A stretch of 64,000 bases of DNA, taken from Rotaria sordida. Its lineage: Eukaryota; Rotifera; Eurotatoria; Philodinida; Philodinidae. Below are positions 11,177-21,667 of the stretch, piece by piece (the stretch's first letter is position 1; every line of letters starts with the position of its first letter). The notes beneath the pieces are model-generated. The model did not search any database and was not told where the DNA came from. It saw nothing but the letters and a program-made list of their open reading frames with translations. The stretch lies in the NCBI GenBank assembly GCA_905250125.1, contig CAJNOL010000555.1:31381-95380 (forward strand), in the 5' to 3' direction. The translations under genes and the position numbers were made by a program.

Positions 11177-12418
11177 TTGGCTTGTTAAGAAATTTTTGTC
11201 GTTTTTTTTGCTAAATTTATTTTTATTTTTTCAATACAAAGAATACAACTAGCTTTTAGCGATATATGCTCCATCACTATCTATGACTTGTCGCCAACGC
11301 TCTGGTAGAGAAAGGATCCCACTTTCGTAAAAGTCCTGCGACTTTTGGTCAAAGAAGTCGAGAAGTCCCATTTCTAGATCGTATTCGTCGTCGAACTTTT
11401 TCTCCTTCAGATAGTTAGAAAGAGAACGGAACAAGTGGTAGTCTGTAGGAGCCAAGTCTGGAGAATAAGGTGGATGTGGAACCGTAATCCATCCAAGCTC
11501 CAGTAATTTTTCACGAGTTAATTTTGCAACATGAGGTCTGGCATTGTCATGCAAAAAATAAATTTTATCCTGTTTTCCCTGAAGTTTGGCTGCAACTCGG
11601 TCTAATTGCTGGCAATAGAAGTCAGCAGTGATAGTGCGATTAGGTGGAAGAAGTTCCCAGTGAATAATTCCTCTTACTCCCCACCAAACGCTCAGCATAA
11701 TCTTCTTTTGGTTAGAGTCATGTTTGGGCGTTGCTACACCTTTTTGTCCAGCTGCCAGCCACTGCCGCTTACGTGTATGGTTAACATATAACACCCACTT
11801 TTCATCGCCAGTAATAAGATTATTAAGCCATCGGTAGTTGCCGTGAGATGTCATTAATTCCATACAAGCATCAACTCTGCGTTGGAGCTGATGCGGTGAC
11901 AAATCATGTGGTATCCAAACTCCATATTTGCACGTTTTGCCTAATTCGTGCAGATGTGTTGCCACTGTAACATGAGAGCACCCAAGGTGCTCTGCTAAAC
12001 AACGTGTAGTTAATCTAGGATCATCTTCGATAAGTTCCTTTAAGCGATCGATATCCACCTCGAGTGGTCTTCCAGTATGAGGTAAATCATCGAGTTCAAA
12101 GTTACCGTTGTTGAACTGATTGAACCAACGTTGCGTTGTACGAATGGAGAGTGCATTCGTTCCCATCGTATGGCATATGTTACTTGTTGCTTCTCCTGTT
12201 TTGTGACCCAGACGAAATTCGTGAAGCAAAAGAAGTCGAAGCTCTCTACGAGATATATGCAATTCTAGTTCGCTATCAGCGTGTTTATCCATAGTTTTAT
12301 TGTGGTTCGAGAGATATTTACACCGCCTTTATATACCCTTAATATGGAAATTTCCAGAACTTTCTGAACTGTTCTGGGAAAATACGAAAAAAACGACAAA
12401 AATTTCTTAACAAGCCAA
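11177..12418. mobile_element. Complete mariner transposon
   Basis: A 1242-bp element with perfect 32-bp terminal inverted repeats beginning TTGGCTTGTTAAG and ending in a T run. It is flanked on both sides by TA (11175-11176 and 12419-12420), the mariner/Tc1 target duplication. It carries one uninterrupted transposase gene on the minus strand. Size, ends and coding capacity are those of an autonomous copy. Confidence 0.93.
11249..12292 (-). CDS. mariner transposase, intact
   Basis: 347 aa, the usual mariner length, starting at an ATG. The N-terminal half (about residues 10-140) has the paired helix-turn-helix DNA-binding region, with a W-F-N-Q-F and G-R-P-L linker. The catalytic triad is complete: D in T-G-D-E-K-W-V, D in H-D-N-A-R-P-H, and the third D in P-D-L-A-P-T-D-Y-H-L-F. 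Exactly 34 residues lie between the last two, so it is D,D34D. Known of the family: cut-and-paste transposition into TA. There are no stops or frameshifts, so it may encode an active enzyme. It sits inside matching 32-bp inverted repeats. Confidence 0.95.
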   Translation of the reverse strand: MDKHADSELELHISRRELRLLLLHEFRLGHKTGEATSNICHTMGTNALSIRTTQRWFNQFNNGNFELDDLPHTGRPLEVDIDRLKELIEDDPRLTTRCLAEHLGCSHVTVATHLHELGKTCKYGVWIPHDLSPHQLQRRVDACMELMTSHGNYRWLNNLITGDEKWVLYVNHTRKRQWLAAGQKGVATPKHDSNQKKIMLSVWWGVRGIIHWELLPPNRTITADFYCQQLDRVAAKLQGKQDKIYFLHDNARPHVAKLTREKLLELGWITVPHPPYSPDLAPTDYHLFRSLSNYLKEKKFDDEYDLEMGLLDFFDQKSQDFYESGILSLPERWRQVIDSDGAYIAKS

Positions 12419-12420
12419 TA

Positions 12421-12977
12421 CTTAGAGAGAAAAAATGATTTTAAGTATATTTCTCTTTTCCGAGATTTCTAGAGACTGTCTCCTTAGAACAAATTTGAAA
12501 TTTTCACAGTGAGTAGATCTTGATGAATCGAACAAAAGCTATCATAGACTTAAAATGCTCGAATGCTGTCTTCTACGAGATACTAGGATCACAATCGCCA
12601 AACATTGTCCCAAATTTTCGCCCTCGTCTCTCTCGAAGATACTACCTTCGATCGAGTTGAAAATTTTCCTGCAAATATTAGACACTGGTTTGGGTATGCG
12701 TTTTGTTTTTGGGTTTCATTTTATTATTTAGCCTTCGAATAAGAAAGTCAAAATATCGAAAATACCAATAAAAACTGTTGAAGGACTCGTTTTGATAAAA
12801 ATGCAAAACAATGCATAGTTTTCACTATTTTCGTTATACAGTGGGAGCCAACTGAAATTCTTCCTTTTGTTTTTTTTTGTTTTTGTCACTGTACTTCTTT
12901 TATTTTTTAATCTACTATTGTTATGTTCGAAGTGTTCCCCTTCGAACATAAGACGGAACGAAACGAATAACACACGC
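12421..12977. other. Stretch without a recognised gene
   Basis: Flank between the mariner element and the tRNA-like gene. No frame is supported; the minus-strand frame overlapping 12728-13039 runs through the tRNA and is judged spurious. Confidence 0.5.
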
Positions 12978-13048
12978 TCCTTTCTAGTATAGTGGTAGTA
13001 CAGCTGCCCGGAAAGCAGAAGACGTTGGTTCGATCCCATCGGAAGGAG
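12978..13048 (+). tRNA. tRNA-like gene, anticodon GGA on an Asp-like body
   Basis: A 71-nt cloverleaf can be drawn: 7-bp acceptor stem (TCCTTTC with GGAAGGA, one G-T pair), D arm GTAT/GTAC with loop AGTGGTA, anticodon stem GCTGC/GCAGA, loop CCGGAAA, short variable loop AGAC, T arm with loop TTCGATC. A-box and B-box promoter motifs match and a TTTT stop follows near 13056. The body resembles tRNA-Asp, but positions 34-36 read GGA, which is a serine anticodon. Serine tRNAs normally have a long variable arm, absent here, and position 33 is C instead of U. It may be a tRNA pseudogene or a recoded tRNA. No CCA is encoded, as normal in eukaryotes. Confidence 0.68.
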
Positions 13049-13669
13049 ATTATTCTTTTGTTCCGTTCTGTTGTCATACCATCACGTTGCTATCTCGGTG
13101 ATAACAAAGAAAGAAAAAGAGACGACATAACAACTATATATAGCGAGAAAGTTCGAAACGCGCTGCATCTTTTGGTATATTTACCTTAAGTATCAAATAC
13201 AGTTTGAAGTATCAAACATGTATTAGAAGAAAAAGTGACATTTCCCTTTTACTACAATGTGCAGTAGGAATTAAATGAATAGCGTCCACTTGTCTCTTTT
13301 TATGACAAACAATATTAATTCGCGCAGTGCTGATGACTTACAACTTATATTTAGACAGTACTCTTTTTATAAAAATATTCGAATAAACAGGCTGACTAAG
13401 ATTAAGCATTTTTTTGTCTATGTAAAGTTTGAAGCTATTCAGTTACAAATGAAATCATATCATCTACCATGTCATGCTGACACATACGTGATAATGTGAA
13501 TTCCATGTTCTTTTCCCTCTTTTTTCCCCTTCTATGTGCTTCTCATATATGCACATATATACATTACGACTGACTGAAATTAATTTACAAAATCAATTCT
13601 TAATTCGTTATATTTTAAATTGTTGTTTATTGCGCATTTTGATTTTAATTTCTATTGCCTCTGTTTATT

Positions 13670-15134
13670 ATGACTCGTAAATATAATACATACACATCTC
13701 AATTCAAGCACAACATGCTTGAAGAATAGCGTCCTGAAATTTTCGGTTATGGGTTTAACCCTTTGAGTCCGGGATTATTTTTGTATGGTAAAAACGACGG
13801 AGGACGGCTGACAGGTAAATCGGTCCTATAAAATTTTTTTGATTCGAAACCCCAACTATGTTATACCAAACGAAAGAGCTCGGTGAGTTGAGCATTTTTT
13901 GTGACAGAACTTGGTCTTTTAAATGAAATTATGTAGAGTTCTGAGTAAGCTAACTTGTAAAATTTTAGTCATTTTAGTCGTTGTCACGCTCAGAACTCTT
14001 CATGATTTCATTTAAAAGATCAAGTTTCGTCACAAAAAGTGCTCAACTCACCGAACTCTTTCGTTTGGTATAACATAGTTGGAGTTTCGAATCAAAAATT
14101 TTTATAGAGCCGATTTACCTGTCAGCCCTTCCCCGTCGTTTTTACTATATAAAAATAATCCCGTACTCAAAGAATTAAGAGACAACCAATAATCATCAGT
14201 AAGTATAGACAATCTTAACGCACAAATATTCTAAACATAAATCTCCATACAATTCATATCATTAAATAATCAACAAACTGTGTTTTTTAAAGTTATTCAG
14301 ACTCCGAAACCTCAGGACACGAATTCGCGTCACCCGGACTCAAAGGGTTAAATCATTAGCTAAACGTTTTAAAATTAAAAGTGGTGACAAATTTATTATG
14401 AATTGGTATCGTCAATGGGATGGTACTGTCGATTCATTAAATCAAGAATCAAAAGGTGGTCGAGCTCGTATAATGACACAACATGAAGTTAAAGTTTACA
14501 TTTTAGAATTTGTCAAATCAATGAATAATAAACGTGTATATGTTGATTATAAGAAGGTTCATGCACATATGAAATTTGTATTAAAACGAGAGGTATCAAT
14601 ACGTACTCTCCGACGATATGGTAAAGAAAGTGGTATAAAATGGAAAAAAAAACTCGTGAGATAACATTACGGGACGGTTAGTACATATTCAGTTAATAAT
14701 TTAATTACCTCAATCATGTCTGTTCCATGTGTTTCTAGCTGATGAGATTTTTTGGTACAATATTGGTCAATTTCGAAGATCATTACAACGAATTGCTAAT
14801 GATCGATTAATATTTATTGATGAAACAGCTGTTTATTCTATTATGATCCCTCGTAAAACTCTTGTTGCTCCTGGTCAACAATCATTAATTCTAGTTACAC
14901 AGCCTTCAGCATATGCCAAACGATATGATTTTATTGGTGCTATTTATGGATCTCAATCAATTGCTTGTATGATACTGACTCCTGAAGATCGTAATTATCG
15001 GAAAATTAAAGGTGTCAGACAAGCGGTAATAAATCAATGGATTACTGATACATTAGCGCCAGCAATCAATCGATTTTATATCGACAATATTTATTTGATT
15101 TGTGATCAAAGTCATGCTCATAAGAAAGTGGATA
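13670..15134 (+). pseudogene. Tc1/IS630-like transposase relic, split by a MITE
   Basis: From the ATG at 13670 a frame encodes a helix-turn-helix region, with a TAG at 13727. It is interrupted by the element at 13759-14347 and then resumes in exactly the right frame (G-Y-G-F-K-S-L-A-K-R-F ... W-Y-R-Q-W). A 1-nt slip in the A run near 14642 shifts the frame. A small intron follows (donor after GGGACG near 14677, acceptor at 14738). The catalytic part then shows L-I-F-I-D-E-T-A-V with the first Asp and Y-L-I-C-D-Q-S-H-A-H-K with the second. The third acidic residue is missing: the frame runs into GT/CA-rich repeat at about 15130. Four lesions in all, so it is non-functional. The exact family is unsure. 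Confidence 0.72.
13759..14347. mobile_element. TTAA-flanked, piggyBac-like MITE with foldback core
   Basis: A 589-bp non-coding element with perfect 15-bp terminal inverted repeats CCCTTTGAGTCCGGG, flanked by TTAA on both sides (13755-13758 and 14348-14351). A CCC-type end and TTAA duplication are typical of piggyBac. Removing the element plus one TTAA restores the host transposase frame. The first 416 bp form a long palindrome (arms about 13759-13945 and 13986-14174) ending in a diverged terminal repeat next to another TTAA at 14175-14178, so it may be a composite of two copies. Confidence 0.85.
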
Positions 15135-15311
15135 TGGGTGTGGGTGAAGAGAAGATCAACATTCATACCTCAACCCCACACCGACACCCACCCACATCCA
15201 CACCCACACGCTCACACTGATACCTATACCCACCCATATCCACACCCACACGCCAACCCTACACCCACAACCACACCTAGATCCACATGCCAACGCCGCA
15301 CCCATACCCCA
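15128..15311. repeat. GT-rich/CA-rich telomere-like hairpin
   Basis: A short G-rich arm (GGATATGGGTGTGGGTG) is followed by a long run of degenerate CCCACA/CCACAC units to 15311. It directly replaces the C-terminus of the transposase relic. The unit is close to the complement of TGTGGG. Confidence 0.75.
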
Positions 15312-15602
15312 TAAGAATAAAACAAAAATAGTTTTTTTTCCTTTTCGCCTAATGTGAAAGGCTTCCTTACTTTATTCATGTAAGTACGAGAAAAACTTCT
15401 TTCATTGAAATGCTCATTTATTTTTACTACATGTGTGCAACATAAATGTTGTTATTTATGTTTATGGGAAGAATTTAGAAATTAATGTAATTGTTTTTAG
15501 AGCAATATATTTAAAGGTTAACATCTTATAGAGGTTGTTATATGATGAGAAAAGAGTTGACTTTTTTTTTATATATGCAATTTAACTATTCACATATATA
15601 TA

Positions 15603-15911
15603 TATATATAGTAGTGTAATCGACGTTTCGAAGAGTTAAATCTTCATTATCAAGATACGTGTAGAGTGTAAACTGCAATGATTAAGATTAAGCTAGATAA
15701 TGTATATCATATGGATGACAAAGAGTGTTTTGTTTTTGTTCATCTGTGACGAATGAGATTTAGTTACAGACGAACAAAAACAGAACACTCTTTGTCATCT
15801 ATATCATATATATTATCTAGCTTAATCTTAATCATTGTAGTTTACACTCTACACATATCTTGCTAATGAAGATTTAACTCTTCGAAACGTCGATTACACT
15901 GCTATATATAT
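15603..15911. repeat. Foldback palindrome
   Basis: Arms of about 150 bp (15603-15752 and 15762-15911) are nearly perfect inverted copies around a loop of about 10 nt. They begin and end at GTAGTGTAATCGACGTTTCG and its complement. A transcript would form a very long hairpin. Confidence 0.85.
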
Positions 15912-17016
15912 GAGTGAATTGCAACTTTTTGGTACGATTGACGAGAAAAAATGAAAGTGAACCTAAACAACTTTTGAGTAGTGCATCTTATTAGGCTCTA
16001 TGCCTGTAGTATACAGCAAAAGTTTCCGAACACTTTACCGCATATTACCTGAGATACAACTTACTTCAACGTAAATGTACTATAAAAAAACGTTATTTTC
16101 ATGAAAAGTATCATTTTAGAGTTCATTATGTAATGTAAATATCTTGAGAACGGTAAGAGATAGAAAGCTGATTTTTTTATCGCTTATATAAGTCTGAGAA
16201 ATATATCTACAGTAAAAATTTGAGCGAAAACAAACAAGCCTTTCACGAGTTATACACAAAGTAATTTTCAAAAAACGTCACTCTACATTTTTCAGTATAA
16301 TGTAAATTTCTCCTGAACGGTACAAGATCCAAGGCTGAATTTTTTACCACTAGTAGAACTTTTTGTTTTGTACTTTCTGTAAAAATTTGAGTGAAATCGA
16401 ACGAGCCGTTGAGGAGTTATAAAGATGACAATTTTCAAATCGTCACTCTACAAAGTGAGTATACAGACCCTTTTTTTCAGAAAGTCTTGCTATTTTTTTC
16501 CTGAAATAAATCTGATAAGAGAGAACATTTTCTCATCAGTTTGGTAGTTGAAGAGTTCTCTTTCTTTTGATATAGTCTGCGCGCTACCAGCTCTATCACA
16601 GAGTGAGCTAGAATCATGTTTTCGTCACTCTACACAAAAATGTACAAGTGTCTGTCAAACAATATTAATGGTGGACGAAAGAAGAAATGAAAAATAAGAT
16701 TAAAATCACTTATATATTTGGATAGAACGTCGAACGCTCTACAAAATGGACTAACTATCTCCTTTTCCTCTTGCGTTTTTATAGCCAAAAATTTCGTTTT
16801 CTTAGTACCGATCATGACAAAGCTGACATTTTTTTGTAATAAATTTCTTATAACTCAGTGATAATATGAGCTAGAGAGCTGAAATTTTGTATAGCAGTGG
16901 GGAGCCTAAAGGAGTATAACATATAAAAAAATTGTTTAAATCGGTTGAGATAAACAGAAGTTATTAGCGAAATACAGCTGAACCATCAATTGTACCAAAA
17001 AGTTGCAATTCACTCA
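15911..17016. mobile_element. Non-autonomous element with 25-bp terminal inverted repeats
   Basis: The termini TGAGTGAATTGCAACTTTTT... at 15911-15935 and the matching complement at 16992-17016 bound 1106 bp. Inside are two related blocks, near 16140-16260 and 16300-16440, each with an AACGGTA...AAAATTTGAG(C/T)GAAA pattern. Both ends sit in TATATA runs, so a TA target is possible. No coding frame is seen. Confidence 0.62.
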
Positions 17017-17438
17017 TATATATATATATATATATATATATGTAAATAGTTAAATTGTATATATATATAAAAAGTCAACTCTTTTCTCATCATATAACAA
17101 TCCCTATAAAACGTTAACCTTTAAATATGCTGCTGTAAAAATAATCATATTAATTTCTAAATTATTGCCCATAAACACAAATAACAACATTTTTGTTGCA
17201 CATATGTACTTTGTAAAAATAAATGAGCATTTCACTGAAAGAAGTTTTTCTCGTTCTTACATGAATAAAGTAAGGAAGCCTTTCACATTAGACGAAAAGG
17301 AAAAAAAATAGTTTTGTTTTATTCTTATATTTGTTTTTATGCAAATAGTTGAGTATTACCTTTGCAAGCAATTTTTCTCCGCTCTACCTACTTCATTTTA
17401 ATTTTATAAAGAAATCAGTCCTTGGTGTTTTTTTTTCT

Positions 17439-17440
17439 AG
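17439..17440 (+). promoter_or_regulatory. Splice acceptor just upstream of the NHL gene start
   Basis: A pyrimidine tract ending TTTTTTTTCTAG stops 18 nt before the ATG at 17459, with no obvious upstream coding exon. It could accept a trans-spliced leader or a non-coding first exon. Confidence 0.5.
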
Positions 17441-17458
17441 AAAGATCGAAGTTCCACT

Positions 17459-19573
17459 ATGACAATAAAAAGATTGTTAATAAGCATTTTTATTTGGTTG
17501 TTGTAAGTATACTATATTTTAAGCGTCAATCAATAGGCATTCTCCTTACGAACTTATTGTCTCTTTTCAAAACAGACTAATACTCACGACTAAAATGCAA
17601 CCAAATGAAATGGTTCCTTGTCTGTCATCATCATCATCCTGTGGTAATGGTACTAGTACCAAGCCATCATGTTCTTCAAATTTAAACTGCGATTGTTTTC
17701 CTCTTGCGGTCTATAGTAATAGTTCTACAAAAGCAATCTGTGCCTATATTCTTCCGTGTGATGCTGTTGTTCCATGTAATTCATCAAATAAGTTTGCTTG
17801 TTCAACTGTACCAAATACCGTGTGTGTTAATGGTACGCGGTGTCAACAACCAGTGTGTTATCCATTAGCATTGACCAATGCAAAAATATGTCCGCCAGCC
17901 GTATCAACAAAAACTTCAACTACTACCATAGCAACAATAATTAGATCTAGTAAGTTCAAAGATCGTATGAAAAAAGATCAAGATATTTTCCTAAGATAAA
18001 TACGAAACTTTTAAAAGTTTCTATTTTTAGCTACATTACTACCAACAACAAAAATAACAACGAAGATAACAACATACCGGAGTACAACAACTCCAAGCAC
18101 TACTTTCAAGCGTATGTATTATTGAAATTTTGCTTGCTCTTTTAGCAGAGGTGTCGAGTTTAGCTTTATTAATTGCGGCATAGAAAATAGTACATTGAAA
18201 AAACCTACAGAAGACTAAATTGATCACATTTTGTTATGTGTCTGCATTTTACAGCATGAATGTAAGTGTAGTATATTTAGCTAAAAAATCGATGCCTATA
18301 TTAATCGTTTCATATTGAAAAAGAATTGAAAATGTGTTTTAATAGCGATCCTATATCCCTACTATTCAATTTTGAATTTCAATATAAGCCATTATAATCT
18401 GAAACAGATTTGTGTCGACTGCATAACATGCAAAATCGCATATTCGACTGGATACTGATATTGTGTCGCATAGCTTTCTCTTAATTCAAATTAGATTCGA
18501 GTTGTTCTAGTATAGACTATAGGGAAAAAGTTTACAAAAGTATCAGCTTAATTTCACAAATTATAGTGGACACGCAAACTTTATTCTTCTTATCTGTTTA
18601 TTTAGTGTCAACAACAACATCAATTTCAAAGCAAAATATACTTTGTTCATCAGCTATGTGGAGTCCAAATGGAATTACAGTTGCTGGTATCGGCAATGGT
18701 AATTTGGGTTTTGCCATGAATCAGTTAAACTATCCACGAGACATAGCTATTGATAGTCATCAAAATTTAATTATATCGGATTCTGGGAATTCACGTATAC
18801 AGAAATATTTTACAAGCAATGGTACAATTATTACATTATTGAGCAATGTAGGAGTATATAACGTATTTATAGATCAGTATGACAATATTTACTATAGTGG
18901 CTGGAGCAATGTACAGAAATTGAGTAGCCGTGGTTTGATAGTAACAACAACAACAGTAGCTGGAGATAGTCGTGGAAAAGGTGGTAATGGAACGAATCAA
19001 CTTAATAATCCTCACGGTCTTTATATTGATCGATTTGGAACTGTATATGTATCAGATAGTGAGAATCATCGTGTAATGAAATGGCTTGTAAATGCAAGTG
19101 AAGGTATTGTAGTTGCTGGTGGTAATGGAAATGGAAGTGCATCAAATCAACTCAGCTATCCTAAAGGCATATTTGTTGATGAAGTAAATGAAGTTGGTGC
19201 AATTTATATTTGTGATTTCATGAATATGAGAATACAGAAATGGTTACCAGATGCACGATTAGGTGTGACTGTCGCTGGTGGTAATGGAATGGGTGATGGG
19301 TTAAATCAATTGTTTCATCCGGAATCAATTATACTGGATCCAATTACAAGAATCATGTATCTGGCAGAATATAATAATAATCGTATAGTCAAATGGTTGC
19401 CAAACGCACAGCAAGGACAAATAATTGCCGGTGGAAATGGTCAAGGTCCAGGAGTAAATCAATTTCTTCGTCCATGGGGAATAAAATTTGATTCATCAAA
19501 TTGGAATTTATTTGTAACAGACTGGGCTAACAGCAGAATTCAAAAGTTTCTATTTAATGTATCATCTTGCTAA
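17459..19573 (+). CDS. Secreted Cys-rich protein with C-terminal NHL repeats
   Basis: Four exons: 17459-17502, 17576-17949, 18031-18111, 18567-19573; together 1506 nt, 501 aa, all junctions in frame. Residues 1-20 form a signal peptide (M-T-I-K-R-L-L-I-S-I-F-I-W-L-L-L). A Cys-rich, Asn-glycosylation-prone segment follows to about residue 125, then a Thr-rich linker of the mucin type to about 190. From there to the end come five or six NHL repeats (V-A-G-x-G-N-G ... N-Q-L-x-x-P-x-G-I ... Y-V-S-D-S-x-N-x-R-V-x-K-W), which build a beta-propeller used for protein or ligand binding. Inferred: an extracellular binding protein; the ligand is unknown. The last intron (455 bp) is long for this genome and could hide an exon, but the frame closes without one. 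Confidence 0.86.
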
Positions 19574-19765
19574 ATTATTAGACATATCAATTCCGGCAAC
19601 GATTTGATCTTTGACATAAATTATTCTATTTTAAATCATTCGTTTAATCATGCGCTTAATACTTTAATCAAAGCAATGTCTTATTTTAATGCATGTCATA
19701 TCCTATAAAAACTATTCGATGCAACCATCGAAGTCTCATTTTCTGGCGCAAAGCAAAAACGAACT

Positions 19766-19854
19766 AGGGTGTGGGTGTGTAGGTGTGGGATGTGGGTGTG
19801 GGTGGGTGGTGTGGGTGTGGGTCTTCTGTTCGTCTACAACGACACCCACACCCT
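19766..19854. repeat. GT-rich telomere-like hairpin
   Basis: About 65 nt of GGGTGTGGGTGTG-like units, then a short spacer and the complement GACACCCACACCC. It could form a hairpin or a G-quadruplex. Confidence 0.75.
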
Positions 19855-19894
19855 TTTGTTTACATTTTTAGCCTCTTGCATGAATCATTGAATT

Positions 19895-20675
19895 AATGTA
19901 CTGCGTGATTGATTTTTTTGATCACTATCACGATCCCGCTCACGAAGAAACAAGGCTTCTAAATCACGATCACGATCACGAATTTTTATTTCGCTAAAAT
20001 TCACGAACACGATCACGATGTATAGAGTATGCATATGCAGAGCAGCCGGATGAGAAAAAACTTGATTTCGCACACTTGTACTCATGAAGTCTTATGAAAT
20101 CCAGCGAAGTCTGTTTAAGCCTTATCAAGTCTCAACAAGTCAAATCAAGTTTCTTGAACTGCCATTAATGAACATGTGTGAGATCAAAAGAAAAAACTTA
20201 CCGGGACTGGGACGAACAAAACTTGATTTCAGACATGTCTAATCTAGAGACAAAAATAACTGTTTGTCGTCTTGTCTTGTCCTCTACGGAACATACTCCA
20301 TTCGATATAGTGGAAAAGAATATAAACGCAGAAAATTCATCGTTTTCATTTATTTGCACATATTGTGAGTGGTTTGAAGATATTAGAATTGTTGGTGTAT
20401 GTGTAAGTATTTTTGAAATGTCTAATTCTGATCTCCCTCAGAGGGTGTGGGTGTTATACATATATTATTTCGACAACTTATGTACATTGTTTGTTACTTT
20501 TGCTATATAAAGCATATGAATTGCGAGACTTTTTTTTCTAATTTAAATGGGAAGCATTACATTTCCGACAAAATGGGATGAAATTTTGAACGTTCATATT
20601 ATCATCGTGATTTTTGGAGTCCTTTTTTCAATCACGATCACGCGTGATCGTGATTCGTGATTGACGCAGTACACT
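19895..20675. mobile_element. Candidate element with CACGAT-rich inverted ends
   Basis: The left end reads TGTACTGCGTGATTGA and the right end reads its near complement (ATTGACGCAGTACA). Inside both ends lie clusters of ATCACGATCACG, in opposite orientation, as in subterminal transposase-binding repeats. The centre has no transposase; the frame at 20178-20510 matches nothing I know. No clear target duplication is seen. Confidence 0.55.
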
Positions 20676-21396
20676 AATCAATTGTACAGACAAACTAGGT
20701 CCAAATGTTCATTAATAAAACATTTGCGTCTCATGTACTGTAGGTCTTTTCTTTGTTGATTTTAATTAGACAATTTTCAGAATATTTTGAGATTATTTTT
20801 TGTTTCAATTCGAATAAAAATATGACCTTTTTGATTATTGGTTTTATTCAATGTTATTTAGAAAAGTAGTTATGGAAATATATATTGATCATTTTTCTAA
20901 TAGTGGATCTTTCGATATTATCATATTCGACATAACTTTTACGCTATCTTCACAATTTTATGCATTTATTTCGACCTTTTCTTCTGGATGTCCATCTTGT
21001 TTTTTTGTTCTCAAAAATTGGAAAAAAAGGATTTTTTTGTTCGATGTGGTAATTAAACACGACATTTTCTATCAAATATACGAGAATATCGAGATAGTAA
21101 ACGTCATTTCTGCATTCTTTTTTTTATTAAAACATTCAGGGATACTTATTTATTGAACTTTATTGCATCGAATTTTTTATGTTCTCATTTAATACATTTT
21201 TTTAGTTAATTTACCTTATGATAAACTGTTATTGTCGTTATTATCATCAACCAATTCACTTTTTCTTTCAATTTTATATAAACTACTGTCGTGATATCAT
21301 TCTTCTTTGCCAAGAAAGTTGATCTATCACAGCTCATATAATGTAATATTTATACAATGTGCATTTCTTTTATCTAGAAAACTCTTTTTATTCTAG
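20676..21396. other. Stretch without a recognised gene
   Basis: AT-rich DNA. A frame at 20851-21156 is hydrophobic and low in complexity and begins within an AT-rich repeat-like stretch; no family is recognised. Confidence 0.45.
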
Positions 21397-21667
21397 GCAA
21401 TCAAGTAGATGTTGAAACTCAAATGACATCGATCAAACGAATACTTGAATATTGTTTACTTGATCAGGAACTATCTGCTCAACTACCAACCAAATCGATG
21501 ATCTTGACATAGCAACTCTTGTATTAGATGATGTTAGACGTCATATTTCAATTATTTTACAAGATTCTGTTCTTTTTACTAGTACCATGTGATGTAATCT
21601 GGATCATTTTGATCTTTATTTAGATATCAAAATATGGAATGCACTTGAAATTAGTAACGGATATGAT
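21397..21667 (+). pseudogene. ABCC (MRP-type) ABC transporter fragment
   Basis: It starts after an acceptor TTCTAG and ends before a donor GTGAGT. The first part encodes Q-M-T-S-I-K-R-I-L-E-Y, the conserved stretch before the second nucleotide-binding domain of ABCC proteins. After a stop and a frame change comes L-D-D-V-R-R-H-I-S-I-I-L-Q-D-S-V-L-F, the Q-loop region, then N-L-D-x-F-D and I-W-N-A-L-E. The Walker A segment that should lie between is deleted, and a TGA follows the Q-loop. It is therefore dead. No other ABCC exons are evident nearby. Confidence 0.76.

Larger units (their letters stand above)
15311..17338. mobile_element. Nested inverted-repeat element, outer pair
   Basis: Outer arms of about 285 bp at 15311-15595 and 17040-17338 are inverted copies with a few per cent divergence (for example AGGCTTCCTTACTTTATTCA against its complement). 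They enclose a foldback and a second inverted-repeat element. No transposase is seen inside, so the element is non-autonomous. No target duplication could be settled by eye. Confidence 0.72.

Noticed and set aside
15102-15314. His/Pro/Thr-rich 70-codon frame
   Set aside because: It is translation of the CCCACA repeat, not a protein.
16550-16620. Minus-strand tRNA-like words (AGAGCTGGTAGCGCGCAGA)
   Set aside because: Only the 5' half resembles a tRNA; no T arm or acceptor stem is present.
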